Shown here: in pieces, positions 9,023 to 17,598 of the stretch
Position numbering within the stretch: the first letter of the stretch is position 1
How the letters are laid out: each line of letters begins with the position of its first letter
From: Vulcanimicrobiota bacterium
GTDB taxonomy: Bacteria; Vulcanimicrobiota; Vulcanimicrobiia; Vulcanimicrobiales; Vulcanimicrobiaceae
Reading direction: 5' to 3'
DNA length: 64,000 nucleotides
NCBI GenBank assembly: GCA_003161435.1
Contig: PMOS01000007.1
Location: 1-64,000, forward strand
Translations under genes and position numbers: made by a program
The notes under the pieces: model-generated
What the model was told of the DNA's origin: nothing
What the model saw: the letters and a program-made list of their open reading frames with translations, nothing else
The model's database searches: none

Positions 9023-9406
9023 CTAGTGCAAGAGAACGAAGCTGCCGCCGTCGGTGAACAGGATGACGAGCAGCATCGAGATCAGCGTCAAGTCGTACGA
9101 CCAGCCGAGTCCGTCCTTGCCCCAAAAGCCGGTTTTCCAGACGACGATTTTCTTCTGGATCGCGCCGAGCATGACGAGGATCAAGCCGATCGCGGCAAGC
9201 TGCTGGAGCACGCCCAAGATCAATCCCACTCCGCCGGCGAGCTCGGCCAGGGCGAGGAAGATCGTGAAGCCTTTGGGCATCCCAATGCTCGTGCTGCGCG
9301 CGCCGGGGTCCTTCAGGTCGTTGTAGCCGCTGGCCGCGTAGATGACGCCGGCCATGATGCGCAGAAACAGCAAGCCGTAGTCGGTCAACCCGGCGAGATG
9401 CAACAT
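9023..9406 (-). CDS. DoxX-family membrane protein
   Basis: A 127-residue protein with four hydrophobic segments. The N-terminal LLFLRIMAGVIYAASGYNDL, the AELAGGVGLILG motif after the second span and the C-terminal hydrophobic span are the DoxX pattern. DoxX proteins are small quinone- or redox-associated membrane proteins; the substrate of this one cannot be told. It converges on the upstream plus-strand hypothetical gene with only nine bases between. Confidence 0.82.
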   Translation of the reverse strand: MLHLAGLTDYGLLFLRIMAGVIYAASGYNDLKDPGARSTSIGMPKGFTIFLALAELAGGVGLILGVLQQLAAIGLILVMLGAIQKKIVVWKTGFWGKDGLGWSYDLTLISMLLVILFTDGGSFVLLH

Positions 9407-9427
9407 GCGCTCAGCGTGCTCCGATAT

Positions 9428-9838
9428 CTAGCGCGTCACGATGAGGGCGGCGAGTCCGATCGCGACGAGATCTTCCACGATCGCCGCCGGATACGCGCCG
9501 ATACGAGCGATCGCCGCGATGCGCGCAGCATGACCGCCGAATGCGCCGATCATCGCCCCGATGATGCCGGCGATCGCGCCGAACGCTCCCGAGCCGCCGT
9601 GCATCGTGGCGATCATCCAGCCCACCAACGCGCCGCTGACGGCCCGAGCCGCGAGCCCCATCGGTCGCGTGCGCGATGGACAGTTCGGCAGCGCGTCGAT
9701 GACGTATTCCACGACCGCCGCGACTGCTGCGATGATGCCCCAGACGCCGCCGCGCACGAGCAACGCGGCGGCCACCGGCGTGAACACGCGCAGCCCCGAG
9801 ACGACGCCGAGGCCGAGAGCGAGTAAAAGAACCGTCAC
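9428..9838 (-). CDS. DUF4126-type integral membrane protein
   Basis: A 136-residue membrane protein with a GLRVFTPVAAALLV motif near the N-terminus, several Gly/Ala-rich helices and a PSRTRPMGLAARAVSGALVG segment, all typical of the DUF4126 family of unknown function. The GTG start at 9838 overlaps the stop of the AIM24 gene upstream (GTGA), so the two are translationally coupled. Confidence 0.72.
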   Translation of the reverse strand: MTVLLLALGLGVVSGLRVFTPVAAALLVRGGVWGIIAAVAAVVEYVIDALPNCPSRTRPMGLAARAVSGALVGWMIATMHGGSGAFGAIAGIIGAMIGAFGGHAARIAAIARIGAYPAAIVEDLVAIGLAALIVTR

Positions 9839-10728
9839 TGGCGCTGGTTGAACAAACCTCCGAGCACGCCGCCGACGTTGCTCGAGCCGCCGGCCTGTTG
9901 CGCGCCTTCGGCCTGCGGCGCGTGATAGGTCATCGACTGCAAGCCCAGCCGGCCGGGTCCGGTGAAGCGGTTCATCATCAGCGAGGCGCCGCCGACGAGC
10001 GCACCGAGCGCGCCCATGAACCCGCCGCCGCCGCCCGACTGCAGCACCGTGACGGTGTCCATCCGCACCGACGCGTCCTTCCACAGCCACGCACCGGGCT
10101 CGACGTCGAGCTGCTCGCCCGGGCCGAGCTGCTTCTCGAAGACGTTGCCGTACCCGTGGAGCAGCAGGAGCCCCTCGTCGGTGCTTGCGGCGAAACGATC
10201 GATGAACAGGCCAGTGCGCGAGAAGAACACGTTCGCCAATCCCGTCTGCCAATAGAAATCGTAGCCGACGTTGTTCGTCGCCATCAAGAACTGGTGCTCG
10301 CGAACGTCGACCATCTCACCGGGGCGCAGCTTGAGCGCGACGACCTGACCGGGCGCTTCGCGTGACATCGCGATATTGCCCGGACCTTGCGCGGTCGAGA
10401 TGAAGATCTGCAGGCCGGCGAAGAAGCGTTTCCCCGCGTTCTGCAAGCCCATGAAGCCGAGCCGCACCTGCGGCTGCTTCCACAGCAGGATGTGGTGCTC
10501 GAAGTACACGCTCGTTTGCGCGCCCAGCTCGATGTCGACCACCGGTACCAGCTCGCCTTCGACCCGGACCGTCGTGTCGCCGACACGCAGCACTTCCTTC
10601 GGATTGTCGCTCTCGCCGACGGGCTCTGCGTAGTTTCCGACCGCCACCGGTTGGGGAGCCGGCGCGCCGCAGCCCGGGCAGAAGCGAGAGGCGTCGGGGA
10701 TGGGGGTTTGGCAGCTCGGGCAAGTCAT
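9835..10728 (-). CDS. AIM24-family protein with N-terminal zinc ribbon
   Basis: A 297-residue protein. The N-terminus has a zinc-ribbon knuckle CPSCQTPIPDASRFCPGCG (C3, C6, C17, C20), then a linker and an AIM24/TIGR00266-type beta-rich domain (about 45-230; GDTTVRVEGELVPVVDIELG, PGEQLDVEPGAWLWKD). The tail is Gly-rich with a GGGGGFMGALGALVGG stretch that could associate with membrane. The biochemical role of bacterial AIM24 proteins is not established. It heads a two-gene unit with the DUF4126 gene. Confidence 0.82.
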   Translation of the reverse strand: MTCPSCQTPIPDASRFCPGCGAPAPQPVAVGNYAEPVGESDNPKEVLRVGDTTVRVEGELVPVVDIELGAQTSVYFEHHILLWKQPQVRLGFMGLQNAGKRFFAGLQIFISTAQGPGNIAMSREAPGQVVALKLRPGEMVDVREHQFLMATNNVGYDFYWQTGLANVFFSRTGLFIDRFAASTDEGLLLLHGYGNVFEKQLGPGEQLDVEPGAWLWKDASVRMDTVTVLQSGGGGGFMGALGALVGGASLMMNRFTGPGRLGLQSMTYHAPQAEGAQQAGGSSNVGGVLGGLFNQRQ

Positions 10729-10814
10729 GGGGGCGAGCGTTCGCCGCGGCGGAAACGGAGCCTATCCGCCGGCCGAGGAAAAAGCCCCGAACACCGGATG
10801 GGTACGGAGCGAAG

Positions 10815-10961
10815 ATGGAACGCGAAGCGAACGAACAGCACGGCCGTCGCGACCACCGGCCGGCCGAGACGGAGATCGTCGGCGAGGACGATCAGGAGTT
10901 TTCGTCGGTCGAGGACCTCGGCCCGGAACCCAGTGAGTCGCCCGCGATCGACGACGTGTAA
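10815..10961 (+). CDS. Small acidic protein, 48 aa
   Basis: A short open frame with a good ribosome site (GGAG about six bases before the ATG). The product is strongly acidic in its second half (EIVGEDDQEF, SSVEDLGPEPSES). It ends five bases before the TTG start of the methyltransferase-glycosyltransferase gene, so it would be the first gene of that transcript. There is no known family; it could be a leader peptide, a binding partner or a small regulator. Confidence 0.5.
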   Translation: MEREANEQHGRRDHRPAETEIVGEDDQEFSSVEDLGPEPSESPAIDDV

Positions 10962-10966
10962 CGTCC

Positions 10967-12751
10967 TTGGCAGATCGTCCCGCCGGGCACCAGCGGTTCT
11001 CGGTCTTTCACCGCTCCGCCGACGAAGAGGCCGGACGCCGCGCCTGGCACCACGCCTACGCCGATGTTTTCGCAGGGTTCGGCTCGGTGGTCGACGTCGG
11101 CTGCGGCACCGGCCTGTTTCTCGATATGCTGCGCGACCGCGGCGTGGTGCGGACGCTAGGCCTCGACCGCGATCCGGAGATGGTCGCCGACACTCGCGCG
11201 CGCGGGCACGAGGCACGCGTGCTCGACGCGCGCACCGAGCTCGGCGCCGTCGGCGAGCGTTTCGACGGCGTTCACCTTGCGTTCGTCATCGAAACGATGG
11301 ACGGCGACGAGGGAATCGGGACGTTGCGCGATTGTGCGGCGCTCCTCGCGCCCGACGGGATGTTGGTGGTGCGCACGCTCAACCCGCGCAACACGGCAGT
11401 GCGCGAAGGCGGATTCTGGTTCGAGCCGTGGGCGAAGCGGCCGTGGCCGCTCGAGACGCTCCACGTCGCGCTGACCGATCTCGGGCTGCGCGTCGTCGGC
11501 GCGGGGAACGAGCCCGACGGGTGGCAGCACGTCTACATCCTGGGTCGCGCGGCGAACGCGGCGCCGGCGGGCGACCGGGTGAGCGTCGCGTTTCAGGGCG
11601 AGTTCTTCGCCTACAACTCGATGGCGACGGTGAATCGCGAGCTCGCCCGCGCGCTGCTCTTGCAGCCGGATCCTGCGCGGGGGTCGGAACAGGCTGCCCG
11701 GTTGGTCGTCGTCGCCGACGAGCCGGCGCCCGAGCCGTCCGTCGCGGCCGACCCACGTTTTGCCGCACTACGAGCGGTGATGCGGCGCGGCGTGCCGCCG
11801 TGCGACGTGCTGATCCGGCAATCGAACGGCGCGGCTGACTTCCGCCGCGCCGCCGGCGTGCGGGCGATCGTCCAGATTCTGCCGTGGGAGTACGGCGCGC
11901 TCCCGCGCGCGTGGGTCGACGGCCTGCGCGCCGGCGGTGCCGACGAAATCTGGACGCCGACGGAATACTGCCGCTCGATGTTTCTCGATGCCGGGATCGC
12001 GCCCGAACGTGTCGCCGTCGTCCCCAACGGAATCGATCCCGACCGTTTCTCGCCGGATCGGCCGATCGAGCCGTACCCGCTCGCGACGCGGGCGACGTTC
12101 CGCTTTCTCTACATCGGCGGCGTGCTGCCGCGCAAAGGCGTCGACGTGCTGTTGGCCGCATACCGGCGCGCGTTCGGCGCCGCCGACGACGTCGCGCTCG
12201 TGCTCAAGCTGTTCGGCACGCGGACGTTCTATCAACCCGACGATGGCGGCGCCGCGATTCACGCGTTCGCCGGCGACCCCACGGCGCCCGAGCTGCTCGT
12301 CATCGATGACGAGCTGACCGACGACGATGTGGTGCGGCTGTATCGCAGCTGTGACGCGCTTGCGTTTCCGTACCGCGGCGAAGGCTTCGGTCTGCCGATG
12401 CTCGAGGCGCTGGCTTGTGGTTTGCCGGTGATCGCGACCGCCGGCGGCGCCGCCGACGCGTTTCTCGACGATGACGTCGCATACCGCGTGCCCGCGCGGC
12501 GCGTGCCGATCAGCGGCGTCGTTCGCGGCGAACAACTCGCCGGCGAAGGCTGGTGGCTCGAGCCCGACCTCGACGCCCTCGCCGCGACGATGCGCTACGT
12601 CGCGACGCACGGGGCCGAGGCGCGCGCCAAAGCGCAGCGCGGATCCGAGCGCGCGCGCCGCGACTGGACCTGGGAGCGCGCGGCCGAGATCGCGGCGGCG
12701 CGTCTACGCAGGCTCGCTTCCGACGACTACGAAGTGAAAGCAGCCCAATGA
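10967..12751 (+). CDS. Methyltransferase-glycosyltransferase fusion protein
   Basis: A 594-residue two-domain protein. Residues about 1-195 form a class I SAM methyltransferase (VVDVGCGTGLF at 41-51, acidic loop GLDRDPEMV, then MLVVRTLNPRN). From about residue 200 a GT-B glycosyltransferase of family 4 follows: YIGGVLPRKGVDVLL as the nucleotide-domain strand and GEGFGLPMLEALACG (about residue 470) as the retaining GT signature. It probably methylates and extends a surface glycan or secondary metabolite, and the acceptor is unknown. The start is TTG at 10967, since no closer in-frame ATG or GTG precedes the methyltransferase fold. Confidence 0.85.
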   Translation: MADRPAGHQRFSVFHRSADEEAGRRAWHHAYADVFAGFGSVVDVGCGTGLFLDMLRDRGVVRTLGLDRDPEMVADTRARGHEARVLDARTELGAVGERFDGVHLAFVIETMDGDEGIGTLRDCAALLAPDGMLVVRTLNPRNTAVREGGFWFEPWAKRPWPLETLHVALTDLGLRVVGAGNEPDGWQHVYILGRAANAAPAGDRVSVAFQGEFFAYNSMATVNRELARALLLQPDPARGSEQAARLVVVADEPAPEPSVAADPRFAALRAVMRRGVPPCDVLIRQSNGAADFRRAAGVRAIVQILPWEYGALPRAWVDGLRAGGADEIWTPTEYCRSMFLDAGIAPERVAVVPNGIDPDRFSPDRPIEPYPLATRATFRFLYIGGVLPRKGVDVLLAAYRRAFGAADDVALVLKLFGTRTFYQPDDGGAAIHAFAGDPTAPELLVIDDELTDDDVVRLYRSCDALAFPYRGEGFGLPMLEALACGLPVIATAGGAADAFLDDDVAYRVPARRVPISGVVRGEQLAGEGWWLEPDLDALAATMRYVATHGAEARAKAQRGSERARRDWTWERAAEIAAARLRRLASDDYEVKAAQ

Positions 12752-12776
12752 CGACCGACGATGCAGTGGCCGATTC

Positions 12777-13823
12777 GTGCAGACGCTGAGCGATCAGCCG
12801 ATCGGGTTTCGTCGCATCCTGTTCGGGCCGCTGCGGGCGGCTTTCGCCGCGTTGGAGTTGGCCGGGCCTGTCGCGCTGCTCGGCACGCCGCGCTCGCTCG
12901 CTGCGATCGACGACGATGCGCTGCCCGGGCTCGCACTGCACCGGTTCGACGGCGTGCGACAGCACAATCCGCGCGCGGTCGTCGAAGCGGCGGGCGCGTT
13001 CGTCGACGAGCACGGCTGCCGAACCGTTATCGCGATCGGCAGCTCGAGCGCAAGCGATTTGGGCAAAGCCGTCGCCGATGGCCGCGACGTCGTGCTGGCG
13101 CTCGTGCCGACCGCGCTCGGCGGCGCGGAGATGTCCCGGGGCTACGGCGTCCTCGAAGGCGACAGTAAAGCTGGTGGGCGGCTCGCGTCGCCGGCCCCGA
13201 TCGTCGTGTACGATGCCGCGCTGCTCGCGACGCTGCCGCCGCGGGAGCTCGGCTCGATCGGCATCAACAGTTGGGCGCATACGATCGAAGCGGCGTACGC
13301 GAAAATGCAGCACGCGCTCGGAACCGCCGCAGCGGTCGAAGCCGGACGCCGCCTGCCCTCGCTGCTCAAAACCGCCGCCACCGATCGCAGCGACGCACTG
13401 CACCAGGCCCTGTTCGAAGCGGCGCACCTCGCTGGGTTCGCGCTCGACACGCGCTCGATGGGGCTGCATCACGCGGTGTGTCACGTCATCGGCGGCCTGA
13501 CGCGGTTTCCGCACGGCATCAACAACGCGATCGTGTTGCCGCACGCGGTTCGCGCGAACGCGGCGCTGGCACCCGATGCGGTTGCCGCGGTGGCCGAGGC
13601 GTTCGGCATCGCCGACTTGGCGGCGGAAGCAAAAGCGATCGCCGCAGCCTACGCTCTGCCGCGGACATTCGCCGAACTCGGCGCGCCGCCCGATCTCGTA
13701 GAGCGCGCGCTGCCCCGCGTGATGGAGCAGACGCTATTGCGTAACAATCCGGCATTCCCCGACGAGGCGACCGTGCGCCAGCTCTTGCAGCGCGCCTACG
13801 GCGGCCCCGCAGGCAAAGGTTAG
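12777..13823 (+). CDS. Iron-containing alcohol dehydrogenase family (maleylacetate reductase-like)
   Basis: A 348-residue dehydroquinate-synthase-fold protein. It has a nucleotide-binding GSSSASDLGKAVAD segment and the Fe-ADH metal region SMGLHHAVCHVIGG followed by FPHGINNAIVLPH, which is the form seen in maleylacetate reductases and relatives. The usual GGG of the cofactor loop appears as GSSS, as in that subgroup. The start GTG at 12777 is not certain. It follows the glycosyltransferase fusion by 25 bases and may share its transcript, but no aromatic-degradation genes are nearby. Confidence 0.75.
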   Translation: MQTLSDQPIGFRRILFGPLRAAFAALELAGPVALLGTPRSLAAIDDDALPGLALHRFDGVRQHNPRAVVEAAGAFVDEHGCRTVIAIGSSSASDLGKAVADGRDVVLALVPTALGGAEMSRGYGVLEGDSKAGGRLASPAPIVVYDAALLATLPPRELGSIGINSWAHTIEAAYAKMQHALGTAAAVEAGRRLPSLLKTAATDRSDALHQALFEAAHLAGFALDTRSMGLHHAVCHVIGGLTRFPHGINNAIVLPHAVRANAALAPDAVAAVAEAFGIADLAAEAKAIAAAYALPRTFAELGAPPDLVERALPRVMEQTLLRNNPAFPDEATVRQLLQRAYGGPAGKG

Positions 13824-14464
13824 CCGAGCACCTCGAGGCGGTCGTCGGCGAAGATGCGCAAGCGGGTGTGGAAGGTGCGGATCGCGTTGGTCGCGCGCAG
13901 GCGGCTGACGACGGTAATGTCGCGGACCCGGCGTCCGTCGGCGAGCTCGAAGACCGGTCCCATCTCGAGCCGGATCAGCGGCGCCGAGGAACCGTTGGGG
14001 GCGTTGAGCCGCTTGAGGCGGACGAGTTGCTCGACGACCCTGGTGACGATGTGGGCCGGCAGAGAGCGGGCGTCGGGCGAGAGCGCGCTCTCGATCAACT
14101 CCGGCTCGGGCGTGTTCTCGACGTAGCGGCCGACGGCGTCCCAGTCGTCGGCGGCAATGGTCGTGAACGAGCACAGGTAGCGGTGCACCGTCCGCGCCGC
14201 GGCCCGGATGTGTTCGTCCTTGACGATTCGAACGCGGCTCGGGATCGTACGGCGGCGGATCGTGAAGGTCAGCGGCACGTCGGTCCCGTGGACCTCGACG
14301 TTGGAAACGAAGGCTAGCCCCTCGCGCGCGATCTTGGTGCCGACGACGGGGATGCGCTTACCTTCGCTGAGCGCGACAGCGTTGAACGCACCCTCACGCC
14401 CGTGCTCGCTCTCGAACCACAGCGGATGCTCCCACCTTCTAAAGAGCTGGTCGAACAAATGCAT
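13820..14464 (-). CDS. Hypothetical protein, possibly PilZ-related
   Basis: A 214-residue soluble protein. Residues about 35-80 (KRIPVVGTKIAREGLAFVSNVEV, then VPLTFTIRRRTIPSRVRIVKDE) resemble a PilZ-like beta-barrel strand order, but the RxxxR and DxSxxG motifs are incomplete, so c-di-GMP binding is not supported. The C-terminal part shows an alternating beta pattern. It overlaps the end of the Fe-ADH gene by four bases in convergent orientation. Unknown function. Confidence 0.55.
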   Translation of the reverse strand: MHLFDQLFRRWEHPLWFESEHGREGAFNAVALSEGKRIPVVGTKIAREGLAFVSNVEVHGTDVPLTFTIRRRTIPSRVRIVKDEHIRAAARTVHRYLCSFTTIAADDWDAVGRYVENTPEPELIESALSPDARSLPAHIVTRVVEQLVRLKRLNAPNGSSAPLIRLEMGPVFELADGRRVRDITVVSRLRATNAIRTFHTRLRIFADDRLEVLG

Positions 14465-14605
14465 CGTAAACTATGTTTCGGCACTTTTGTTCACGCCAGG
14501 AGCGGGGAGCGAGCCGACCGGGGGGAGGATTCTTCCCTAGCGCTCAGTAACGGAAATACCGATTATCGTCACTCGAACAGCGCGGCAGAAGCCCAAAGGA
14601 CGATC

Positions 14606-15580
14606 GTGAGCAAAGCCCGCCGGCGGTACGACCTTGCCGCTTTCGTTTCGACCGACCCGGCCATCGCGCGCTTCGCGCAATATCTTGACCTGCGCCGGAT
14701 GAGCCCGCGGACCGCGGTGGCGTACCAGCGCGATCTCGAGAGCTTCGGTTCGTTCCTCAAGGCGCGTGCGGATCAGCTCGACCTGGACGCGCATCACGAG
14801 CCGCCGTACGACGCGCTCGAGTCGGCCGCGACGTCCGACGTGCTGGCGTACCTCACCCGCCTCAACGGATCGCGCGCCTATGCGCCGCGCTCGATCCGGC
14901 GCAAGATCTCGGCCCTGCGGACGTTCTACAAGCAGCTCAAGTTCGACGGCCGCCGGGCAGACAATCCGGCCGCGGACGTTCCCACCCCCAAGATCGGTAA
15001 GCCGCTCCCCAAGGCCCTCACCGAGAGCGACGTCACCAAGCTATTCACGATGCGGGACATCGCCGGGCTCTCGGAGGCGCAGCGGTTGCGCGACCGGGCG
15101 ATCCTCGAGTGCCTCTACTCCAGCGGCGTGCGCCGCTCGGAGCTGCTCGGCCTCACGCTGGGCGAAGTCGACCTCGAGGCGCGGACGATGCGCGTCGTCG
15201 GCGGCAAAGGCAACAAGGACCGGCTCGTCCCGCTCACCCAAGTCGCCGCCGACGCGATGAAGGCCTACTTGGGAGTACGACCGCGGACCGCCAGCGATGC
15301 GTTCTTCATCGGACGAGGCGGCGCGCGCTTGAGCGAGTCGGGTCTGTACAAGATCGTACGAACCTACATCGAGATCGCCGGTCTGGCCGGACACGCATCA
15401 CCGCATACGATGCGGCACTCGATGGCGACCCATCTGTACGAGCACGGCGCCGACTTGCTGGTGATCAAAGAGATCTTGGGCCACGAAAGCCTGGCGACGA
15501 CGCAGGTCTACACGAAAGTCGCGAAGAGCCGCATGCTCGAACAGTTCGACGCGACGCATCCGCGCAGCAAGCGCCCGTGA
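14606..15580 (+). CDS. xerD: Xer-type tyrosine recombinase
   Basis: A 324-residue site-specific recombinase, of normal XerC/XerD length. The N-terminal SAM-like core-binding domain (about 16-115) is followed by the catalytic domain with the complete set: R176 in GVRRSELLGL, K201, H267 and R270 in HTMRHSMATHL, H293 in GHESLATTQ and the nucleophile Y302. Such proteins resolve chromosome dimers at dif; no adjacent mobile cargo suggests an integrase. The GTG at 14606 has AAAGGA five bases upstream. It could equally be XerC. Confidence 0.88.
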   Translation: MSKARRRYDLAAFVSTDPAIARFAQYLDLRRMSPRTAVAYQRDLESFGSFLKARADQLDLDAHHEPPYDALESAATSDVLAYLTRLNGSRAYAPRSIRRKISALRTFYKQLKFDGRRADNPAADVPTPKIGKPLPKALTESDVTKLFTMRDIAGLSEAQRLRDRAILECLYSSGVRRSELLGLTLGEVDLEARTMRVVGGKGNKDRLVPLTQVAADAMKAYLGVRPRTASDAFFIGRGGARLSESGLYKIVRTYIEIAGLAGHASPHTMRHSMATHLYEHGADLLVIKEILGHESLATTQVYTKVAKSRMLEQFDATHPRSKRP

Positions 15581-15638
15581 ACCGGCGTGCGGGGTGCCGG
15601 TCGGCGTGACCGGGCACCCCGCGCGTCTCCGTTTGCGG

Positions 15639-15797
15639 CTAGACCCTCGCGCCGCGACCCGTGATGATGTTGAATACGAGCAAGACGAGCGCGATGACCA
15701 GCAGCAAGTGGATCAGACTACCGCCGATATGGATCGCGAAGCCGAGCAGCCAAAGCACGAACAAGACAACGATGATTCCCCAGATGAGTCCAGCCAC
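15639..15797 (-). CDS. lmo0937-family small membrane protein, 52 aa
   Basis: A 52-residue protein, missed easily because of its size. It starts with GTG at 15797 behind a strong GGAGG. Two hydrophobic helices (GIIVVLFVLWLLGF and LLLVIALVLLVFNII) flank the signature HIGGSLIHLLL, which matches the widespread lmo0937 family of tiny membrane proteins of unknown function, often linked to stress. It stands alone between the Xer gene and a hypothetical gene. Confidence 0.8.
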   Translation of the reverse strand: MAGLIWGIIVVLFVLWLLGFAIHIGGSLIHLLLVIALVLLVFNIITGRGARV

Positions 15798-15930
15798 GGT
15801 TGGTTCCTCCCTCGGAGCCTTGGTTGCCCGGCCGGGAAGCCTTTTAATCCTCGATCCCCTTCTCGACCCGAACTACTAGATGTGACCGGGGTCGCGCGAC
15901 TCGTCATCGGCCCGCGGGAACGAATGCAGC

Positions 15931-16656
15931 ATGACCACCCCACTCGCGCGCCTCGCGTGCGCCGTCGACCCGTTCGCGGCGCGGCAAGAGCTCGGCGAGC
16001 GCCTGTGGCGGCTGGTCGGTGAAGCCGGCGCGGCGGAGCCTCGGCGACCGGGCGGCGACGTACGCAGCGCGACGTTCTTCTCGTTCACGGCTCGACGCGA
16101 GCCGCACGCCCCGAGCCTGGCGCAACATCGCTGGACGCGCACGATGCGGGCGGCGCTCGAGATGATCGGGGCGGCCGAGAACTTGCGGCGCGCGGCGCTG
16201 GTTTCGCGCCGTATCGCTCTACCGCGGGCGACCGACGTCTCGTCGTACGAATCCCATGTTCGCGCTCGTGCCGTCAGGATGCGCGACGATGCGATCCGGG
16301 AAACCGCGCATGCGCCCGAGCGCTACGAGGCCACGTTGCGCGCGAAGCTGGCGACGCTGCGCGCCGAGTTGCCCGAACTGCACGCGCAACTGCGGCGCGT
16401 TCGGTCGGAGAACGACGCGGTGCGGATCGAGCACGTGCGGCTGTCCAGCGCCGAAACGGCGAGCCGAGCCCGCAGCGCCGGGGTACGCGCTGCGCTCCTC
16501 TGGCTGGAGACGATCGTGGGGGAACCGATCGTCGTGATGGGACTCGATGCGGTGCCGCCGGTGCTCGACGACCCCGCGCGTGCGACGGACTTTCTGCGTG
16601 CGGTCGCGACGCTGGCACGCGAACTACCGCGCACGGCGCAGGCGATCGCCGTCTAG
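15931..16656 (+). CDS. Hypothetical helical protein, 241 aa
   Basis: An Arg- and Ala-rich, mostly helical protein with a long charged heptad-like stretch (about 105-175, for example RAKLATLRAELPELHAQLRR) that may form a coiled coil. There is no signal peptide or recognisable domain. It ends four bases into the convergent panE gene. Coding is likely on this strand because frame and codon bias are consistent throughout, but the ribosome site before the ATG is weak. Confidence 0.5.
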   Translation: MTTPLARLACAVDPFAARQELGERLWRLVGEAGAAEPRRPGGDVRSATFFSFTARREPHAPSLAQHRWTRTMRAALEMIGAAENLRRAALVSRRIALPRATDVSSYESHVRARAVRMRDDAIRETAHAPERYEATLRAKLATLRAELPELHAQLRRVRSENDAVRIEHVRLSSAETASRARSAGVRAALLWLETIVGEPIVVMGLDAVPPVLDDPARATDFLRAVATLARELPRTAQAIAV

Positions 16657-17573
16657 TCGTAGCTGCCGAGCGTCTTGCGCGTGAACTCGCGCGCCTTCAC
16701 AAGTGCGGCGAGCGTTTCGTTGTAGGGCGTCGGAACGGCGGCGCGCCGGCCTGCGGCCGCGACCGCGCCGTTGATGAAGTCGACTTCGGTCGGCACGCCG
16801 GCGCGAAGATCGTACAGCATCGAGTTGTCGAGCTCCGCCGTCTGCTCGACGATCGTGCGCACGTACGACCACGGATCGGTGAAGGGCAACGGTATCCGCA
16901 TCGCGTTGGCGACCGTCGCGGCTTCTTGCGCCAGGGAGCGTGCGACGTCGCCGGCGTGCTCGTTGGTGAGCACCACGCCGTTGGGCCGATCGAGCAACGC
17001 GGCGACCGGGTTGATCGCCGCGTTCGCGATCAGCTTGCCCCACAGGTGCGGTCGAATGTCGTAGGCGGCACTGGCGCGAAAGCCGGCTTCGGTCAACAGC
17101 CGGACGACGCGGTTGACGACCTCGGGCGATGCACCTGCGCTGCCCAGCACCGTCGTGCCGTCGCCGATGCGGCGCACCTCGGCAGGACCGACGGTGAGCG
17201 CCGACTCCGTCGTCGCGCCGATGACCAGCGGGATCGTCCCGCCGAGCGACGTCTTGATCGCTTCCTCGTTGCCGAGACCGTTCTGCAGCGAGACGATCGC
17301 GGTCGCCGGGCTCAACTCCCCGGCGAACGGCCGCAGCGCGCGGAGCGTGTCGGTCGCGCGAACGAACACGAACAGCGCTTGCACGCCGTACAGTTCGCGC
17401 GGTTCGGCGGTCGCACGCGCCGCGCGCGACTCACCGTCGACCCGCAGCCCGTGCTCGCGGATCGCCTCGACGACCTCGCGCTTGCGCTCGAGCAGCACGA
17501 CCTCGTTGCCGGCGGCAAGCCGCTGTCCGAACAGCGCTCCGAGTGCCCCCGCGCCGACGATCCCGATCCTCAC
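16653..17573 (-). CDS. panE: 2-dehydropantoate 2-reductase family protein
   Basis: An NADPH-dependent ketopantoate reductase-type enzyme of pantothenate synthesis, 306 residues. The N-terminal Rossmann motif GIVGAGALGALFG (4-16) and the SLQNGLGNEE loop are followed by the C-terminal helical domain with the conserved lysine in LWGKLIANAAINP. It lies 25 bases after mlaD in the same direction and is probably read through from the Mla operon. Paralogues acting on other 2-keto acids exist, so the exact substrate is not proven. Confidence 0.85.
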   Translation of the reverse strand: MRIGIVGAGALGALFGQRLAAGNEVVLLERKREVVEAIREHGLRVDGESRAARATAEPRELYGVQALFVFVRATDTLRALRPFAGELSPATAIVSLQNGLGNEEAIKTSLGGTIPLVIGATTESALTVGPAEVRRIGDGTTVLGSAGASPEVVNRVVRLLTEAGFRASAAYDIRPHLWGKLIANAAINPVAALLDRPNGVVLTNEHAGDVARSLAQEAATVANAMRIPLPFTDPWSYVRTIVEQTAELDNSMLYDLRAGVPTEVDFINGAVAAAGRRAAVPTPYNETLAALVKAREFTRKTLGSYD

Positions 17574-17598
17574 CGCGCTCGCGCTCTCCTCTTCGGCG

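Noticed and set aside
14402-14605. N-terminal extension of the Xer gene to 14402
   Set aside because: That part overlaps the divergent gene at 13820-14464 and its Arg/Ser-rich sequence does not resemble Xer; GTG 14606 has a good ribosome site.
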